From NCBI GenBank assembly GCA_045636385.1, contig JAZTXK010000026.1, forward strand, positions 15,812 to 79,811: a stretch of DNA of 64,000 nucleotides. Direction: 5' to 3'. The position numbers and the translations under genes are program-made. The stretch comes from CAG-390 sp045636385. Its GTDB lineage: Bacteria; Bacillota; Clostridia; Oscillospirales; CAG-272. Below the pieces are notes generated by a model, which searched no databases, was not told the origin of the DNA, and was given only the letters and a program-made list of their open reading frames with translations. Of the stretch, positions 7,810 to 17,013 are shown in pieces (the first letter of the stretch is position 1; each line of letters opens with the position of its first letter).

Positions 7810-9690
7810 TTAATTCTGTGTGGTTATCTTTTCGATTACAGAATTCGGATCTCCGTTGTAGGGCAGAGGAACGATATACTCGGTTCCGCTCCAGCCCGCT
7901 ACGAATACCTCCTGAAGATTCTTGTTCGTGCCGTCCCAGAGGACCTTGTTATACGCCTTATCCTTGTAGGTGGAATAAGCGTGGAGTCCCATAGGCCAAA
8001 GAACGATCTCGGGGGACATATATCTGTAAGAGGAGATCATAGCGCGGTCGTTGCCCCAGGTCTGATAGCCGTGGTGAGCAACCTGAACGATCTCACTTCT
8101 CAGATCCGTTCCGTAGATCTTGTTGCAGATCTCCATTGCGGGACCTGTAACGTCGCCCATTACCATTACACTTGTGGATTTGCCCGATTTATCTGTTGTG
8201 ATCGAGCGGAAAAGAAGGCTTGAGGTATTGAGTGCGTTTGTGATACTCGGTGCGAAATCGTCAACGGTATAAAGTATCTCAAATACCGTGTCGCCGAAGT
8301 AGAAGCGCTGACCGGTATGGCATACTATCATTTCAGCGTCGAGTGCTTTGGCGGTTTGACGAACGTAGGTGCGCGCGTTGCCGTCACCGCTGCCGAAGTT
8401 GCTGCCGTGCGAGGAAGCGAGAGATTTTTCAAGCTCGCTGTCGCTCATAAGGTTGGCGACTACTCGCTCAACGGTAAACTGCTTGAACTTTGCCACTTCT
8501 GTTCTGAACATACCCATATGATCACCGTGAGCGTGAGTTATGAACCAAGCAGCGATGCGGATGTCCTTGCCGGTCGCGTAATCCTTTGCCTGCTCCTTGA
8601 TCGCCTTGATAAGGTTGTCTGCAAAGATGGCGGATTTCGTGGTATGACCGCCGTCGACTACAACGAACGATCCGTCGGAAAGTCTGTAAAGCAGAGAAAG
8701 ACCGTTGCCCTTGTAGGATCCGTCGCTTGCCTGATACTCACAGCCGAGCATTGTGATCTGCGTGGTGGTGACTGTGGGACGGTTGTTGTCGGATTCAAGT
8801 CCGATGAGGGTTTTGGGCGAGAAGGGCTCCATAATTATGCGGCATTCATCGCGCTTTTCATAATAACCTACGTTGAGAGTGTATTCGCTGTTATAGAGCG
8901 TGGCGAAAAGGTTGCCGCTGATATCATTGGTGGTGTACTTGGTAAATCCCATAGCCTCAAGTTCGGCGATATACGCGTTGTATCCCTCAAGCGTTGCGTC
9001 AGCGAGAACGAGCTGCTTGCCGTCGATATCGGAATCCGAGGTGCAGTAATAGGTCGCGCCCTGATATACGGGGAAGAAGGAGAGATTAGCGACAGCCTCG
9101 AAGGTATCGGCTACGTTCAGCGACTCAAAGGGGATGGTTACGTTAACGCCGCCTTCTGTGGTTGCGTAAGACTTGACGATCTCGATAAATACGTCAGCCG
9201 CGTGATCCATAGCTTCGGGGGTGAAGCCGAAAACGACGATCTTGTTGCCTATCTGCTTTACGGTGTAGTCGCCGTATTTCAGACCGACGATAGCCTCGTC
9301 GAGCTGGGGATACTCAGTTGCGCCGACAAGGATTTCGTATGTTGTGTGGTCGTATTCCTCAGTTGATTTCTTGAAGTCATCGGTCATAGAGAGTTTGATG
9401 CCGAGGGCGCTTTCGATCTCATTTCGGATCTTGACAGCTGCGGCAACCGAGGGATCGGAAGAGGGAAGGTCCTGCGGACGGATGATGCGGAACTCGGTTT
9501 CTCCGTTGACGATGAAGTCGAACGACGTGGGAAGCTCGATTGCGGCGGTGGTTTCGTCTACCGCAGTTTCGGGAGCGTCGGTCAACGAGGGAGCGGTAGT
9601 TTCATCGGTCTCGCCGTTACAGCCTGCAAGAAGCGAGAACGCCGCGATAAGGGTAAGAATAAGGGCAATAAAGCGGATATTCTTTTTCAT
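7810..9690 (-). CDS. Secreted lipoprotein with ComEC-like metallo-beta-lactamase domain (paralogue 2 of 3)
   Basis: A 626-residue paralogue of the neighbouring genes, collinear over its whole length. It has lipobox LLAGC (Cys24), a Thr/Glu linker, the alpha/beta module (FRIIRPQDL ... EILVGATEY ... IGNKIVVFG), the middle domain ending IGLESDNNRP, and a complete MBL domain (VDGGH, HAHGDH, VMGDV, QVAHHG). All metal ligands are kept, so it should be an active enzyme. The ATG at 9690 has AGAAAGGAA upstream. It has its own promoter and terminator, so the three copies are separate transcription units rather than an operon. Differences are concentrated in the N-terminal half, which suggests different targets or binding specificities; this is inference. 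Confidence 0.88.
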   Translation of the reverse strand: MKKNIRFIALILTLIAAFSLLAGCNGETDETTAPSLTDAPETAVDETTAAIELPTSFDFIVNGETEFRIIRPQDLPSSDPSVAAAVKIRNEIESALGIKLSMTDDFKKSTEEYDHTTYEILVGATEYPQLDEAIVGLKYGDYTVKQIGNKIVVFGFTPEAMDHAADVFIEIVKSYATTEGGVNVTIPFESLNVADTFEAVANLSFFPVYQGATYYCTSDSDIDGKQLVLADATLEGYNAYIAELEAMGFTKYTTNDISGNLFATLYNSEYTLNVGYYEKRDECRIIMEPFSPKTLIGLESDNNRPTVTTTQITMLGCEYQASDGSYKGNGLSLLYRLSDGSFVVVDGGHTTKSAIFADNLIKAIKEQAKDYATGKDIRIAAWFITHAHGDHMGMFRTEVAKFKQFTVERVVANLMSDSELEKSLASSHGSNFGSGDGNARTYVRQTAKALDAEMIVCHTGQRFYFGDTVFEILYTVDDFAPSITNALNTSSLLFRSITTDKSGKSTSVMVMGDVTGPAMEICNKIYGTDLRSEIVQVAHHGYQTWGNDRAMISSYRYMSPEIVLWPMGLHAYSTYKDKAYNKVLWDGTNKNLQEVFVAGWSGTEYIVPLPYNGDPNSVIEKITTQN

Positions 9691-9752
9691 TTGGAAAATT
9701 CCTTTCTGTGTTTGACGGTGCGGCGGTGATTCCGCGGCTTTGTCTTTGATCT

Positions 9753-9781
9753 ATTATACCATTTTTTGACGCCGATTTCAA
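9753..9781 (-). promoter_or_regulatory. Putative sigma-A promoter for MBL paralogue 2
   Basis: On the minus strand, TTGAAA (9776-9781), a 17-base spacer and TATAAT (9753-9758). It has the same two boxes as the promoter of paralogue 3. Confidence 0.65.
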
Positions 9782-9811
9782 CACTTTCACCGAAATTTCA
9801 GCAAAAATAAA

Positions 9812-9838
9812 ACCGAAGCCGCGCGCGGCGGCTTCGGT
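9812..9838 (-). terminator. Terminator of MBL paralogue 3
   Basis: Stem ACCGAAGCCG/CGGCTTCGGT after the stop codon, followed on the minus strand by TTTTATTTTT. Confidence 0.8.
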
Positions 9839-9849
9839 ATAAGTATTGA

Positions 9850-11733
9850 TTACTTGCTGGTAATCTTGGAGGTGATGCTGTCGGGGCTTCCGTTGTAAGG
9901 CAGGGGAACGATGTACTGAGTGTTGTTCCAACCTGCAACGTAGAGCTGCTGGAAGTTCTTGTTGGTGCTGTCCCAAAGAACCTTGTTGTAGGACTTTTCC
10001 TTGTAGCTCGGGAATGCCTGAGAACCCTGAGGCCAGAGAACGATCTCGGGAGCCATGTGTCTGTACGCGGTAGCCATAGCGGAGTCGTTACCCCAGGTGG
10101 TGTAACCGTGGTGAGCAACCTGAACGACTTCACTTCTCATATCTGCGCCGTACATCTTGTTACAGATAGCCATTGCGGGACCGGTAACGTCACCCATGAT
10201 CATAGTGGAGCTCGACTTGCCGGTAGCGGCATCTGTGGTGATTGCACGAACGAGGATGGTAGAGGTATTGAGCGCGTTTACAAGCTGAGGACCGTAGCTT
10301 TCAACGGTGTAGAGAATCTCGAATACGGTGTTACCGAAGTAGAAGCGCTGACCAACGTGGCAAACGATGAAGTCTGCACCCATATTAGCAGCTGCGGTTC
10401 TGGTTGCGTCGTCGCCCGATCCCTCGGTGCTCGACCAGTTGTTGCTGTATGCGTTGATCGACTTGGTACGCTCGGAGTCGGTCATGAAGTTTGCGATAAC
10501 GCGCTCAACGGTGAACTTCTTGAACAGGCCGGACTGGCTGTTAAGCATACCGTTGTGGTCGCCGTGGCTGTGGGAAATGAACCAAGCAGCGATGCGGATG
10601 TCCTTGCCGGTTGCGTAATCCTTAGCCTGCTCTTCGATAGCGTTGATAAGGTTGTTTGCCCACCAGGTGCTGTTGCCCGAGTGCGCACCGTCAACGATTA
10701 CGAAGGAACCGTCGGAAAGACGCATAAGAAGGGACAAGCCGTTACCAACGTAGCTTCCGTCGCTCTTCTGATACTCACAACCGAGCATAGTGATCTGTGT
10801 GGTTGTGATGTCGGGGCGGTTGTTATCCGACTCAAGACCGATGAGGGTCTTATCGGAGAAGGGCTCCATAATGATACGGCACTCGTCGAAGGGCTTGTAG
10901 TAGCCGACGTTGAGAGTGAGCTCGGAGTTATAGAGAGTGGTGAATACGTTGCCGCTGATGTCGCTGCCGGTGTACTTGGTGTAGCCTGCAGCCTCGAGCT
11001 TTGCGATGTATGCGTTGTAGCTATCGAGAGTTACGTCCCCGAGAATGATCTCGTCACAGTCGAGGTTGGTCTCGTAAGTACCGGAGAAGGTAGCACCGTC
11101 AAAGGTGGGAAGAACGGAGAGGTGCTTGGATGCGCTGTGGGTGTCGGAAAGGTTGAGAGCCTCTGCGGGGATCGAAACGGTGTATTTGCCGTCGGTCTCT
11201 ACAGCGTACTGCTCAACTACCTTTGCAAACTGCTTTGCAGCGTAGGAGATTGCGTCGTAGGTGAAGCCGAAAATGACGATCTTATTGCCGACAGCCTTAA
11301 CTGTCCAGTCGCCGTAGCCGAGGCCCTTGATAGCCTCTGCAACCTGAGGATGAGCGGTGGGACCTACGAGGATCTCGAGAGTGGAGTTGTCGTATTCCTC
11401 GGTAGCCTTCTTGAAGTCGTCAGCCATGGCGATCTTTGCGCCGGTAATGTCTTCGATCTCGTTACGGACCTTGATAGCAGCCGCAACGGGAGCGTCGGCG
11501 GAGTCGAGATCCTGGGGACGGATGATCTTGACCTGAACCTCGCCGTTTACTATAATGTCAAAGGTGGATGCCTGTGAAGGTGTGGTTTCCTCTGCGGTGG
11601 TATCGGGTGCTGCGGTGGAGTCAACGCCTGCTGCGGTGGTCTCGTCGGTAGAGCCGGTCTCGCAGGAAGCGAAAAGTCCAAGCACCATAACCAGTGTCAG
11701 AAGAAGGGCTGTGAGACGAATATTAAATTTCAT
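9850..11733 (-). CDS. Secreted lipoprotein with ComEC-like metallo-beta-lactamase domain (paralogue 3 of 3)
   Basis: A 627-residue third paralogue: lipobox LFASC, linker rich in Thr and Ala, alpha/beta module (VKIIRPQDL ... EILVGPTAH ... VGNKIVIFG), middle domain, and MBL domain with VDGAH, HSHGDH, IMGDV and QVAHHG. One metal-motif change is visible (HSHGDH instead of HAHGDH), which keeps all the ligands. The ATG at 11733 has AAAGAAAGGAAAT before it. Its codons appear more uniform than those of paralogue 2, which may mean higher expression. It lies immediately before sigK on the same strand but has its own promoter. The physiological substrate is unknown; nuclease or phosphodiesterase activity is the most natural guess from the ComEC resemblance. 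Confidence 0.88.
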   Translation of the reverse strand: MKFNIRLTALLLTLVMVLGLFASCETGSTDETTAAGVDSTAAPDTTAEETTPSQASTFDIIVNGEVQVKIIRPQDLDSADAPVAAAIKVRNEIEDITGAKIAMADDFKKATEEYDNSTLEILVGPTAHPQVAEAIKGLGYGDWTVKAVGNKIVIFGFTYDAISYAAKQFAKVVEQYAVETDGKYTVSIPAEALNLSDTHSASKHLSVLPTFDGATFSGTYETNLDCDEIILGDVTLDSYNAYIAKLEAAGYTKYTGSDISGNVFTTLYNSELTLNVGYYKPFDECRIIMEPFSDKTLIGLESDNNRPDITTTQITMLGCEYQKSDGSYVGNGLSLLMRLSDGSFVIVDGAHSGNSTWWANNLINAIEEQAKDYATGKDIRIAAWFISHSHGDHNGMLNSQSGLFKKFTVERVIANFMTDSERTKSINAYSNNWSSTEGSGDDATRTAAANMGADFIVCHVGQRFYFGNTVFEILYTVESYGPQLVNALNTSTILVRAITTDAATGKSSSTMIMGDVTGPAMAICNKMYGADMRSEVVQVAHHGYTTWGNDSAMATAYRHMAPEIVLWPQGSQAFPSYKEKSYNKVLWDSTNKNFQQLYVAGWNNTQYIVPLPYNGSPDSITSKITSK

Positions 11734-11775
11734 CTGTAATTTCCTTTCTTTGGTTGGGAATGGTTTTGTCCTAAA

Positions 11776-11804
11776 ATTATACCATTCTTTGCGCTTTTTT
11801 TCAA
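11776..11804 (-). promoter_or_regulatory. Putative sigma-A promoter for MBL paralogue 3
   Basis: On the minus strand, TTGAAA (11799-11804), a 17-base spacer and TATAAT (11776-11781). Confidence 0.65.
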
Positions 11805-11849
11805 CACTTTTGTACGAATTTTCACAAATCCTTCATATAAAAATTTTCA

Positions 11850-12533
11850 TTACTCCTCTCCGAGCGCGTTCCGCAGTTTGTCGAGCGCACTTTTTTCTAT
11901 CCTGCTGACGTACGATCTTGAAATATCAAGCTTTTCTGCTGTTTCCTTCTGCGTTTTCGGCTTGCGTCCAGAAAGCCCGTAGCGCAGATAAATGATCTGC
12001 CTCTCGCGCGGGGTAAGTATCGTGTTTATGTACGAAAGCGCACGCTCTGCAAGCAGGCGGCGGTCAAGCTCCTCCGCCATATTTTCGTCAGTGCTGATGA
12101 TGTCCTCGTATGTCAGCGGATTGCCGTCTCGATCGGTGTCGATCGCCTCGTTTATCGATATCTCGTTCTGAAGCTTCTTTTGACTCCTGAAATGCATAAG
12201 TATCTCGTTCTGGATGCACTTCGCCGCGTAAGTCGCAAATCTTGTGCCGTGGATGGGATCAAAGGAATCCACGCCCTTGATCAGCCCGACCGTGCCAAGC
12301 GAAACGAGATCCTCCTGATCGCTTGCGGCGGAATAATATTTTCTTACTATATGCGAAACAAGGCGTAGATTGTGAACTATCAGCTTCTCGCGCGCCTTGA
12401 GATCGCCCTCGCGCGCACGGAGAAAGGCCTCGTGCTCATCTTTTGCGTCGAGCGGGGGCGGAAATCCCTGAGGTGTGGCAATACCGAGAGTTGAATGAAG
12501 AAATCGCGAGAGGATCGTGAGTAGATTGAACAT
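11850..12533 (-). CDS. sigK: Sporulation sigma factor SigK (late mother-cell sigma factor)
   Basis: A 227-residue sigma-70 family protein with region 2 (HNLRLVSHIVRKYY, DLVSLGTVGLIKG, FATYAAKCIQNEILMHFR) and region 4 (LTPRERQIIYLRYGL, TQKETAEKLDISRSYVSRI), matching SigK. SigK directs late mother-cell transcription, including coat and cortex maturation genes. The gene is one uninterrupted frame, so no skin-type prophage splits it, unlike in Bacillus subtilis and Clostridioides difficile. About 25 N-terminal residues before the conserved FPPPL segment are hydrophobic and resemble the pro-sequence of Bacillus pro-SigK, which hints at proteolytic activation. GGAG lies eight bases before the ATG. 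Confidence 0.93.
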   Translation of the reverse strand: MFNLLTILSRFLHSTLGIATPQGFPPPLDAKDEHEAFLRAREGDLKAREKLIVHNLRLVSHIVRKYYSAASDQEDLVSLGTVGLIKGVDSFDPIHGTRFATYAAKCIQNEILMHFRSQKKLQNEISINEAIDTDRDGNPLTYEDIISTDENMAEELDRRLLAERALSYINTILTPRERQIIYLRYGLSGRKPKTQKETAEKLDISRSYVSRIEKSALDKLRNALGEE

Positions 12534-12674
12534 AGCGGACTCCTTTGCAGACTATAATACTTGATTATATTCCGCCGCCCGCGCACCTTTGCTTGTCCGC
12601 CGAGGAAATAGCTTCCAAAATTATTTTGAGGCTGTAAACAGTTTTGTACGCTATGTAAATTTTACGCAATCCTA

Positions 12675-12704
12675 TTGACAATATATGATAAAAAATGATA
12701 AAAT
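12675..12704 (+). promoter_or_regulatory. Putative sigma-A promoter for the papain-like/SH3b protein
   Basis: TTGACA (12675-12680), an 18-base spacer and TAAAAT (12699-12704), 45 bases before the GTG start. Confidence 0.7.
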
Positions 12705-12748
12705 AGTTTCAAATACCCGAATTTTCATATTCGTTACGGAGAAATTAA

Positions 12749-14965
12749 GTGAAAAAAATATATTTCAGAAAATTACTGTGCTTCATCCTTTGCGTGAGCA
12801 TAATTGTTCCATGCTTGCCGTTTTATACCGGTGCGGCTGTTGATATACCGACTGAAAAGTCGCTGATTGAGCGTGTAAAGTATTATTACGATTGGGCGAG
12901 AAGATATAACAATAATGAATCGTTCAAAAATTACTGTGCGCATTACGTTAATCTCCAGCTTCAGCTTCTCGGCATCAATAAAAAATACGTAGGTGGCAAC
13001 GGCAACGACGAATACGATAACTATAAAGACCTTAATTACAGCCAGGGCGGGCGCAAGATACATAATTATCCCGCAACGAATGCAACCTTCAAGGACGTAC
13101 TTTACCAAATAGCTGCGCTCGGTCCCGTTGTAACCGACGTTCTGGTCGGCTTCCAATGGACGAATACCACGGCGGGCAAAAAATACGGCCACTGTTTCTT
13201 CATTCACGGTATAATAGGTAACTACGTGTACTTCTCGGATAGCTTCGGACTTACCATAGGCGGTAAGTCTTATAAGGAGGGCGAGCCGATCAAGTGCACC
13301 ATCGACCAGCTGGTGGCATACTACGGAAGAACGACCCACTATACCGTTGAGGGACTTATCTGGTTTGAGGACGAAGCTCTCTCAGAGGCACTCGGCATTA
13401 CCTCTGGCGGCACCTCGAGCGACACACCGGGTGGAAGTCCGAGCATCGTTACAACGGGCGCGGGCGTTTACGAGATCACATATACCGCGGGAATGCGTTT
13501 GAGAAGCGGCCCCGGTACCAATTATACAAGCCTTGACGTCATCCCCAGCGGCGCATCGGTTTACATCACCGAGGTTCAAGGTGATTGGGGATATTTATGC
13601 TATAACGGTCAGTTTGGTTGGACCTGTCTGCCGTCGTATACGAAAAGGACGGGCAATCTGCCGAGCTTTCTGCTTGATACCTACAACGGTTCAAAGCTGA
13701 CCTCACGTGTCGGAAAATCAAGCCTCTCCGATGCCCTCGCCGCCGCAAGCAATACCTCGAAATACAGCTATACTGTCATCGCTACTTCGGACGTGAAGCT
13801 GACCTCAAACACCTCGATCGAGGCGGGGGTCACGCTCTCTCTCGGAGGCTTTGGCTTTGAAAAAGGAAAATACACCTTCACGCTGAACGGCGGTGTCGTT
13901 CAGGCAGGAAAGTCGGTCAAGGTGCTCGCAGACGATCCTCTCATCACAGAGAACGTCAGCGGAGGCGTTTACGTTTATATAGGTTACGATGTCGATATGG
14001 CGTTTACCGCGATGAGCCTCGTTATCAACGATAACGTCGCTATGCGTATGACCGCAAAGGTTGACGGCCTTGATAAGCTCAAAAATCCCGAGGTCGTTAT
14101 GATAACCACCGATAAATCGGGCATCAAGAGCGAATACAAGCCCGATTCCGCAAAGAACGGCGTTTACGTTTTCACGACGGAGGGCATTCCCCCGCGTAAG
14201 CTCGGCGACGCGATCACCTTTGCAATATGCGTCAGATCGACTACCTTAGGCTCATCTGGCTCCGTTACCGGCGGCGAAATATCGCTCTCTCCCTGCGACT
14301 ACGTCAGCGCAAGCTACGGAAGCGGCGAAAAGCTCGATAACCTGCTCGCGACAATGCTCAATTATGGTACCGAAGCGCAGATCTTTGTCGGCTACAATAA
14401 ATCCACGCCCGCAAATTCTATTCTTCCCGAGAATATGAAAAATCCCGATTTTGATGATTCTGTCCTCGTTAAGGCAAACGGAGCGCCGAGAATAGAAAAT
14501 GATTCCACGGTGCATATCAAGCACGCTCGACTCGTTCTCCTCGATGGTGTTTCTTTGCGATTGTTGATAGATGAAGAAGCGGATTCGGGAAGCTCTACTC
14601 TCTCGCTCCTCGTTTGGACGGAGAAGGACTACCTTGAGATCTGTCAAAAGGCTGCTGCGGCTGGCAAGGACATCTCCGAATATCTTGTAAAGGGTACTCA
14701 GACTTATACCTTGAAGGATGTGGAGGGCGCATTCACTCTCGATAACATTCCCACAAAGAAATTTGCAGATACCTACTATTTCCGCCTTTGTCAGACGGAC
14801 GGTAATAAGGTGCTCTACGATTATTTGTTCTCATATAGCGTTACTACTTACTGTAATGATATGCTTTCAAATGGTAAAAAGGATGATATCGATCCCCTTT
14901 GCATGGCAATAGCGCAATATAGTGCCGCCGCAAGAGATTATTTCGGATATGAGATAAACGGATAA
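12749..14965 (+). CDS. Secreted papain-like/CHAP-type protein with SH3b domain
   Basis: A 738-residue secreted protein starting at GTG 12749 with GGAGAAA upstream; the signal peptide ends near residue 30 (TGAAVD). Residues 35-205 look like a papain-fold hydrolase: Cys63 in NYCAHYVNLQLQLLG, His148 in KKYGHCFFIHG and Asp164 in YFSDS are plausible catalytic residues. An SH3b domain follows at about 243-302 (MRLRSGPGTNYTSLDVI, WGYLCYNGQFGW), the type that binds peptidoglycan. The C-terminal 430 residues contain two beta-rich segments I do not recognise. A role as a cell-wall peptidase or amidase is plausible but inferred. It is divergent from sigK and convergent with the alkaline phosphatase gene. 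Confidence 0.75.
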   Translation: MKKIYFRKLLCFILCVSIIVPCLPFYTGAAVDIPTEKSLIERVKYYYDWARRYNNNESFKNYCAHYVNLQLQLLGINKKYVGGNGNDEYDNYKDLNYSQGGRKIHNYPATNATFKDVLYQIAALGPVVTDVLVGFQWTNTTAGKKYGHCFFIHGIIGNYVYFSDSFGLTIGGKSYKEGEPIKCTIDQLVAYYGRTTHYTVEGLIWFEDEALSEALGITSGGTSSDTPGGSPSIVTTGAGVYEITYTAGMRLRSGPGTNYTSLDVIPSGASVYITEVQGDWGYLCYNGQFGWTCLPSYTKRTGNLPSFLLDTYNGSKLTSRVGKSSLSDALAAASNTSKYSYTVIATSDVKLTSNTSIEAGVTLSLGGFGFEKGKYTFTLNGGVVQAGKSVKVLADDPLITENVSGGVYVYIGYDVDMAFTAMSLVINDNVAMRMTAKVDGLDKLKNPEVVMITTDKSGIKSEYKPDSAKNGVYVFTTEGIPPRKLGDAITFAICVRSTTLGSSGSVTGGEISLSPCDYVSASYGSGEKLDNLLATMLNYGTEAQIFVGYNKSTPANSILPENMKNPDFDDSVLVKANGAPRIENDSTVHIKHARLVLLDGVSLRLLIDEEADSGSSTLSLLVWTEKDYLEICQKAAAAGKDISEYLVKGTQTYTLKDVEGAFTLDNIPTKKFADTYYFRLCQTDGNKVLYDYLFSYSVTTYCNDMLSNGKKDDIDPLCMAIAQYSAAARDYFGYEING

Positions 14966-14977
14966 AACCAATAGAAA

Positions 14978-15001
14978 AAGCCTGCTCATTCGAGCAGGCT
15001 T
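14978..15001. terminator. Bidirectional terminator between convergent genes
   Basis: Stem AAGCCTGCTC/GAGCAGGCTT with a four-base loop, an A run on the left and TTCTTTTGTTT on the right. Confidence 0.85.
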
Positions 15002-15020
15002 CTTTTGTTTGTATTATGAA

Positions 15021-16853
15021 TTACGAACCGAAATCAGTGCTTCCGAAGATCTTTGCGAATGCCTTCGGGATATCGGTGTTGTCGATAACGCTCTTACTAA
15101 GAAGCTCAGCAGCGCCGTCGCCGAGTGCGAAGACGGGAACGTTCTTATTGGTGTGGTCATCGGAGTTGTAAACGTAGTCGCCGTTTGCCTTCTGGGAGAG
15201 GTTTCCGCAGTCGTGGTCAGCGGTGATAACGAGCATTACGTCGCCGCGGATCATTGTGTAAGCGATACAGTAAGCGATAACCTCATCGTAGTTCTTAACG
15301 CTTGCAGTGGTCTTCTTAAGATCGTTGTTGTGAGAGTTCTTATCGATGTAAGCCTCCTCGATCATAATGAAGAAGGGGCTGTTTTCAGCTGCGATGATCG
15401 AGAAAGCCTCCTGAGTGTAGGGAACAAGGCTTGCCTTATTGTTAGTCGCTGTACCGTAGGTGTAGTGGACCTCACCCTTCTTGACGAGTTCGTCATGCTG
15501 CTTCTGGAGCTGTGCGGTAGCGTCACGGTCGGGATAGTGGTAGAGGAAGCCGCCGGGAGTTGCGCCCGTGATCTTATCGGTGGTTACAACTGCGGTCTTC
15601 GCACCGGCGGAGTGAGCGAGCTCACGGATGTTCTGCTGCTCCTTCTTCTTGTTGTCAACGCCGAGATAGCCGTTAACGGTCTTGTAGCCTCCCGCGAGTG
15701 CGGTAGCGGATGCTGCGGAGTCGGTATAAGCCTTACCGCTGTGAAGAACGGAATAGGATGCGGTTGTGCACTCAGCCTTGTAGGGAAGAGTATCAGCAAC
15801 AAATTCTTTGATATCGCCGGTATGAACTGCTGCAGCAAAGTGAACTGCGCTCATACCGTCGCCGATCATCATAATGCCCGAGGTAGCCTTCTTGAAGGTG
15901 TAGGTGGAAGCCGCGGGTGCGGTAGCGAGTGTGGTAACTTCAACAGCCTTGCCGTCTGCCTTGAAGAGGTCGACAAGCGCGCCTGCCGCGCCGGCTACCA
16001 TTCTGTGGTCACCTGCGAGAACGATCTTCTTGCCGTTGATAGAGAGGGAATACTTGTCGGTGCCGAGGTCGATGCCGATGTTCGATTCCGCACGGTTGGT
16101 AGCGCCTACGAGGATCTCGTATTCGGTTGCTGCCTTGGAGTCGTCGATGACCTCAAGCTTGATGCCCGCGTTATCGTAGAGATAGTCGGACAGTGCAACA
16201 GCGGTGAAGTAGGTAACGAGGTCACTGCTCTTGGGGTAAACGATCTTGTACTCGGTGATGGAAGTGCCGTTGATCGAGATGCTTCCCATATAATACTGAT
16301 GCTCAACGACTTCAAAGTGGTTCTCGTTGAGAACGAACTTCTTTTCAGCGGCGTTGATGTAGTTCTCGATGAAGTAGTTTACTGCATCGGCAACGCCTGC
16401 ATCGGTACCTGCGGTGATGATGACTCTGTCGTTTGCAAATGCAATTGCGAAATCCTTCGCTCTGATCTTCGCGAGAATGTCTGCGGTCTCAGTGCGGTTG
16501 GTCTTACCGACGAGGATTTCCTTCGCGGTCTCGGGAAGTCCATCGGAGGTCTTGTACCAGTCATCCTCGAGAGAGAGGTTGAGACCGAAGGTGGAGTTAA
16601 TGGTGTCGCGGAGAGTCTTTGCAGCCGCGATGGTAGCGTCAAGGCTTTCGTTCTTGACCTTTTCGGGTCTGCGAATTATGTAATCCTTGAGAACGTCTGC
16701 GGTGAATTCGAAAGAAACTTCAGCCTTTTCGGTGACTTCTTCGGTGGTGTCAATGTTTTCTGCACCTGTTGTCTCGTCCGATTCGCCGTTACAAGCGACG
16801 AGGGCAAAGATCATCAGGAATGCAAGAACGAATGATGTAAATCTTTTGAACAT
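15021..16853 (-). CDS. Secreted alkaline phosphatase lipoprotein with two N-terminal alpha/beta modules
   Basis: A 610-residue lipoprotein (lipobox ALVAC) with two copies of the module also found in the MBL proteins: first IIRPEKVK ... EILVGKTNR ... NDRVIITAG, then YKIVYPKSS ... EILVGATNR ... NGKKIVLAG. The C-terminal 300 residues are an alkaline phosphatase: a GIMMIGDGM metal motif, a TDSAASATALAGG segment holding the catalytic Ser, a TTDKITGATPGGF segment, and ADHDCGN plus SDDHTNKNVP metal ligands near the end. It should hydrolyse phosphomonoesters outside the cell and release phosphate. The enzyme part is shorter than typical PhoA, while the modules are an unusual addition. The ATG at 16853 has GGAGGAAA upstream. 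I see no clear pho box. Confidence 0.88.
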   Translation of the reverse strand: MFKRFTSFVLAFLMIFALVACNGESDETTGAENIDTTEEVTEKAEVSFEFTADVLKDYIIRRPEKVKNESLDATIAAAKTLRDTINSTFGLNLSLEDDWYKTSDGLPETAKEILVGKTNRTETADILAKIRAKDFAIAFANDRVIITAGTDAGVADAVNYFIENYINAAEKKFVLNENHFEVVEHQYYMGSISINGTSITEYKIVYPKSSDLVTYFTAVALSDYLYDNAGIKLEVIDDSKAATEYEILVGATNRAESNIGIDLGTDKYSLSINGKKIVLAGDHRMVAGAAGALVDLFKADGKAVEVTTLATAPAASTYTFKKATSGIMMIGDGMSAVHFAAAVHTGDIKEFVADTLPYKAECTTASYSVLHSGKAYTDSAASATALAGGYKTVNGYLGVDNKKKEQQNIRELAHSAGAKTAVVTTDKITGATPGGFLYHYPDRDATAQLQKQHDELVKKGEVHYTYGTATNNKASLVPYTQEAFSIIAAENSPFFIMIEEAYIDKNSHNNDLKKTTASVKNYDEVIAYCIAYTMIRGDVMLVITADHDCGNLSQKANGDYVYNSDDHTNKNVPVFALGDGAAELLSKSVIDNTDIPKAFAKIFGSTDFGS

Positions 16854-17013
16854 AATTTTCCTCCATAGTTAAATTTGAGTTGAAATAATTATACATCATT
16901 CTCTGCGTCAAGGTGTGAACAAAAGGTTAAAACTGCGTGTTTTTCTTCACAAAAATATGCACTTGGTGACTAAGCCACAAAAATAAATGGATAATTTTAC
17001 CTACTCAACTAAC

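Noticed and set aside
12600..12670. Skin-element attachment site near sigK
   Set aside because: sigK is uninterrupted, and no recombinase gene or repeated core sequence is present.
16906..16911. TTGACG as -35 box of the alkaline phosphatase gene
   Set aside because: Spacing to the TATAAT-like box (16888-16893) is only 12 bases, too short.
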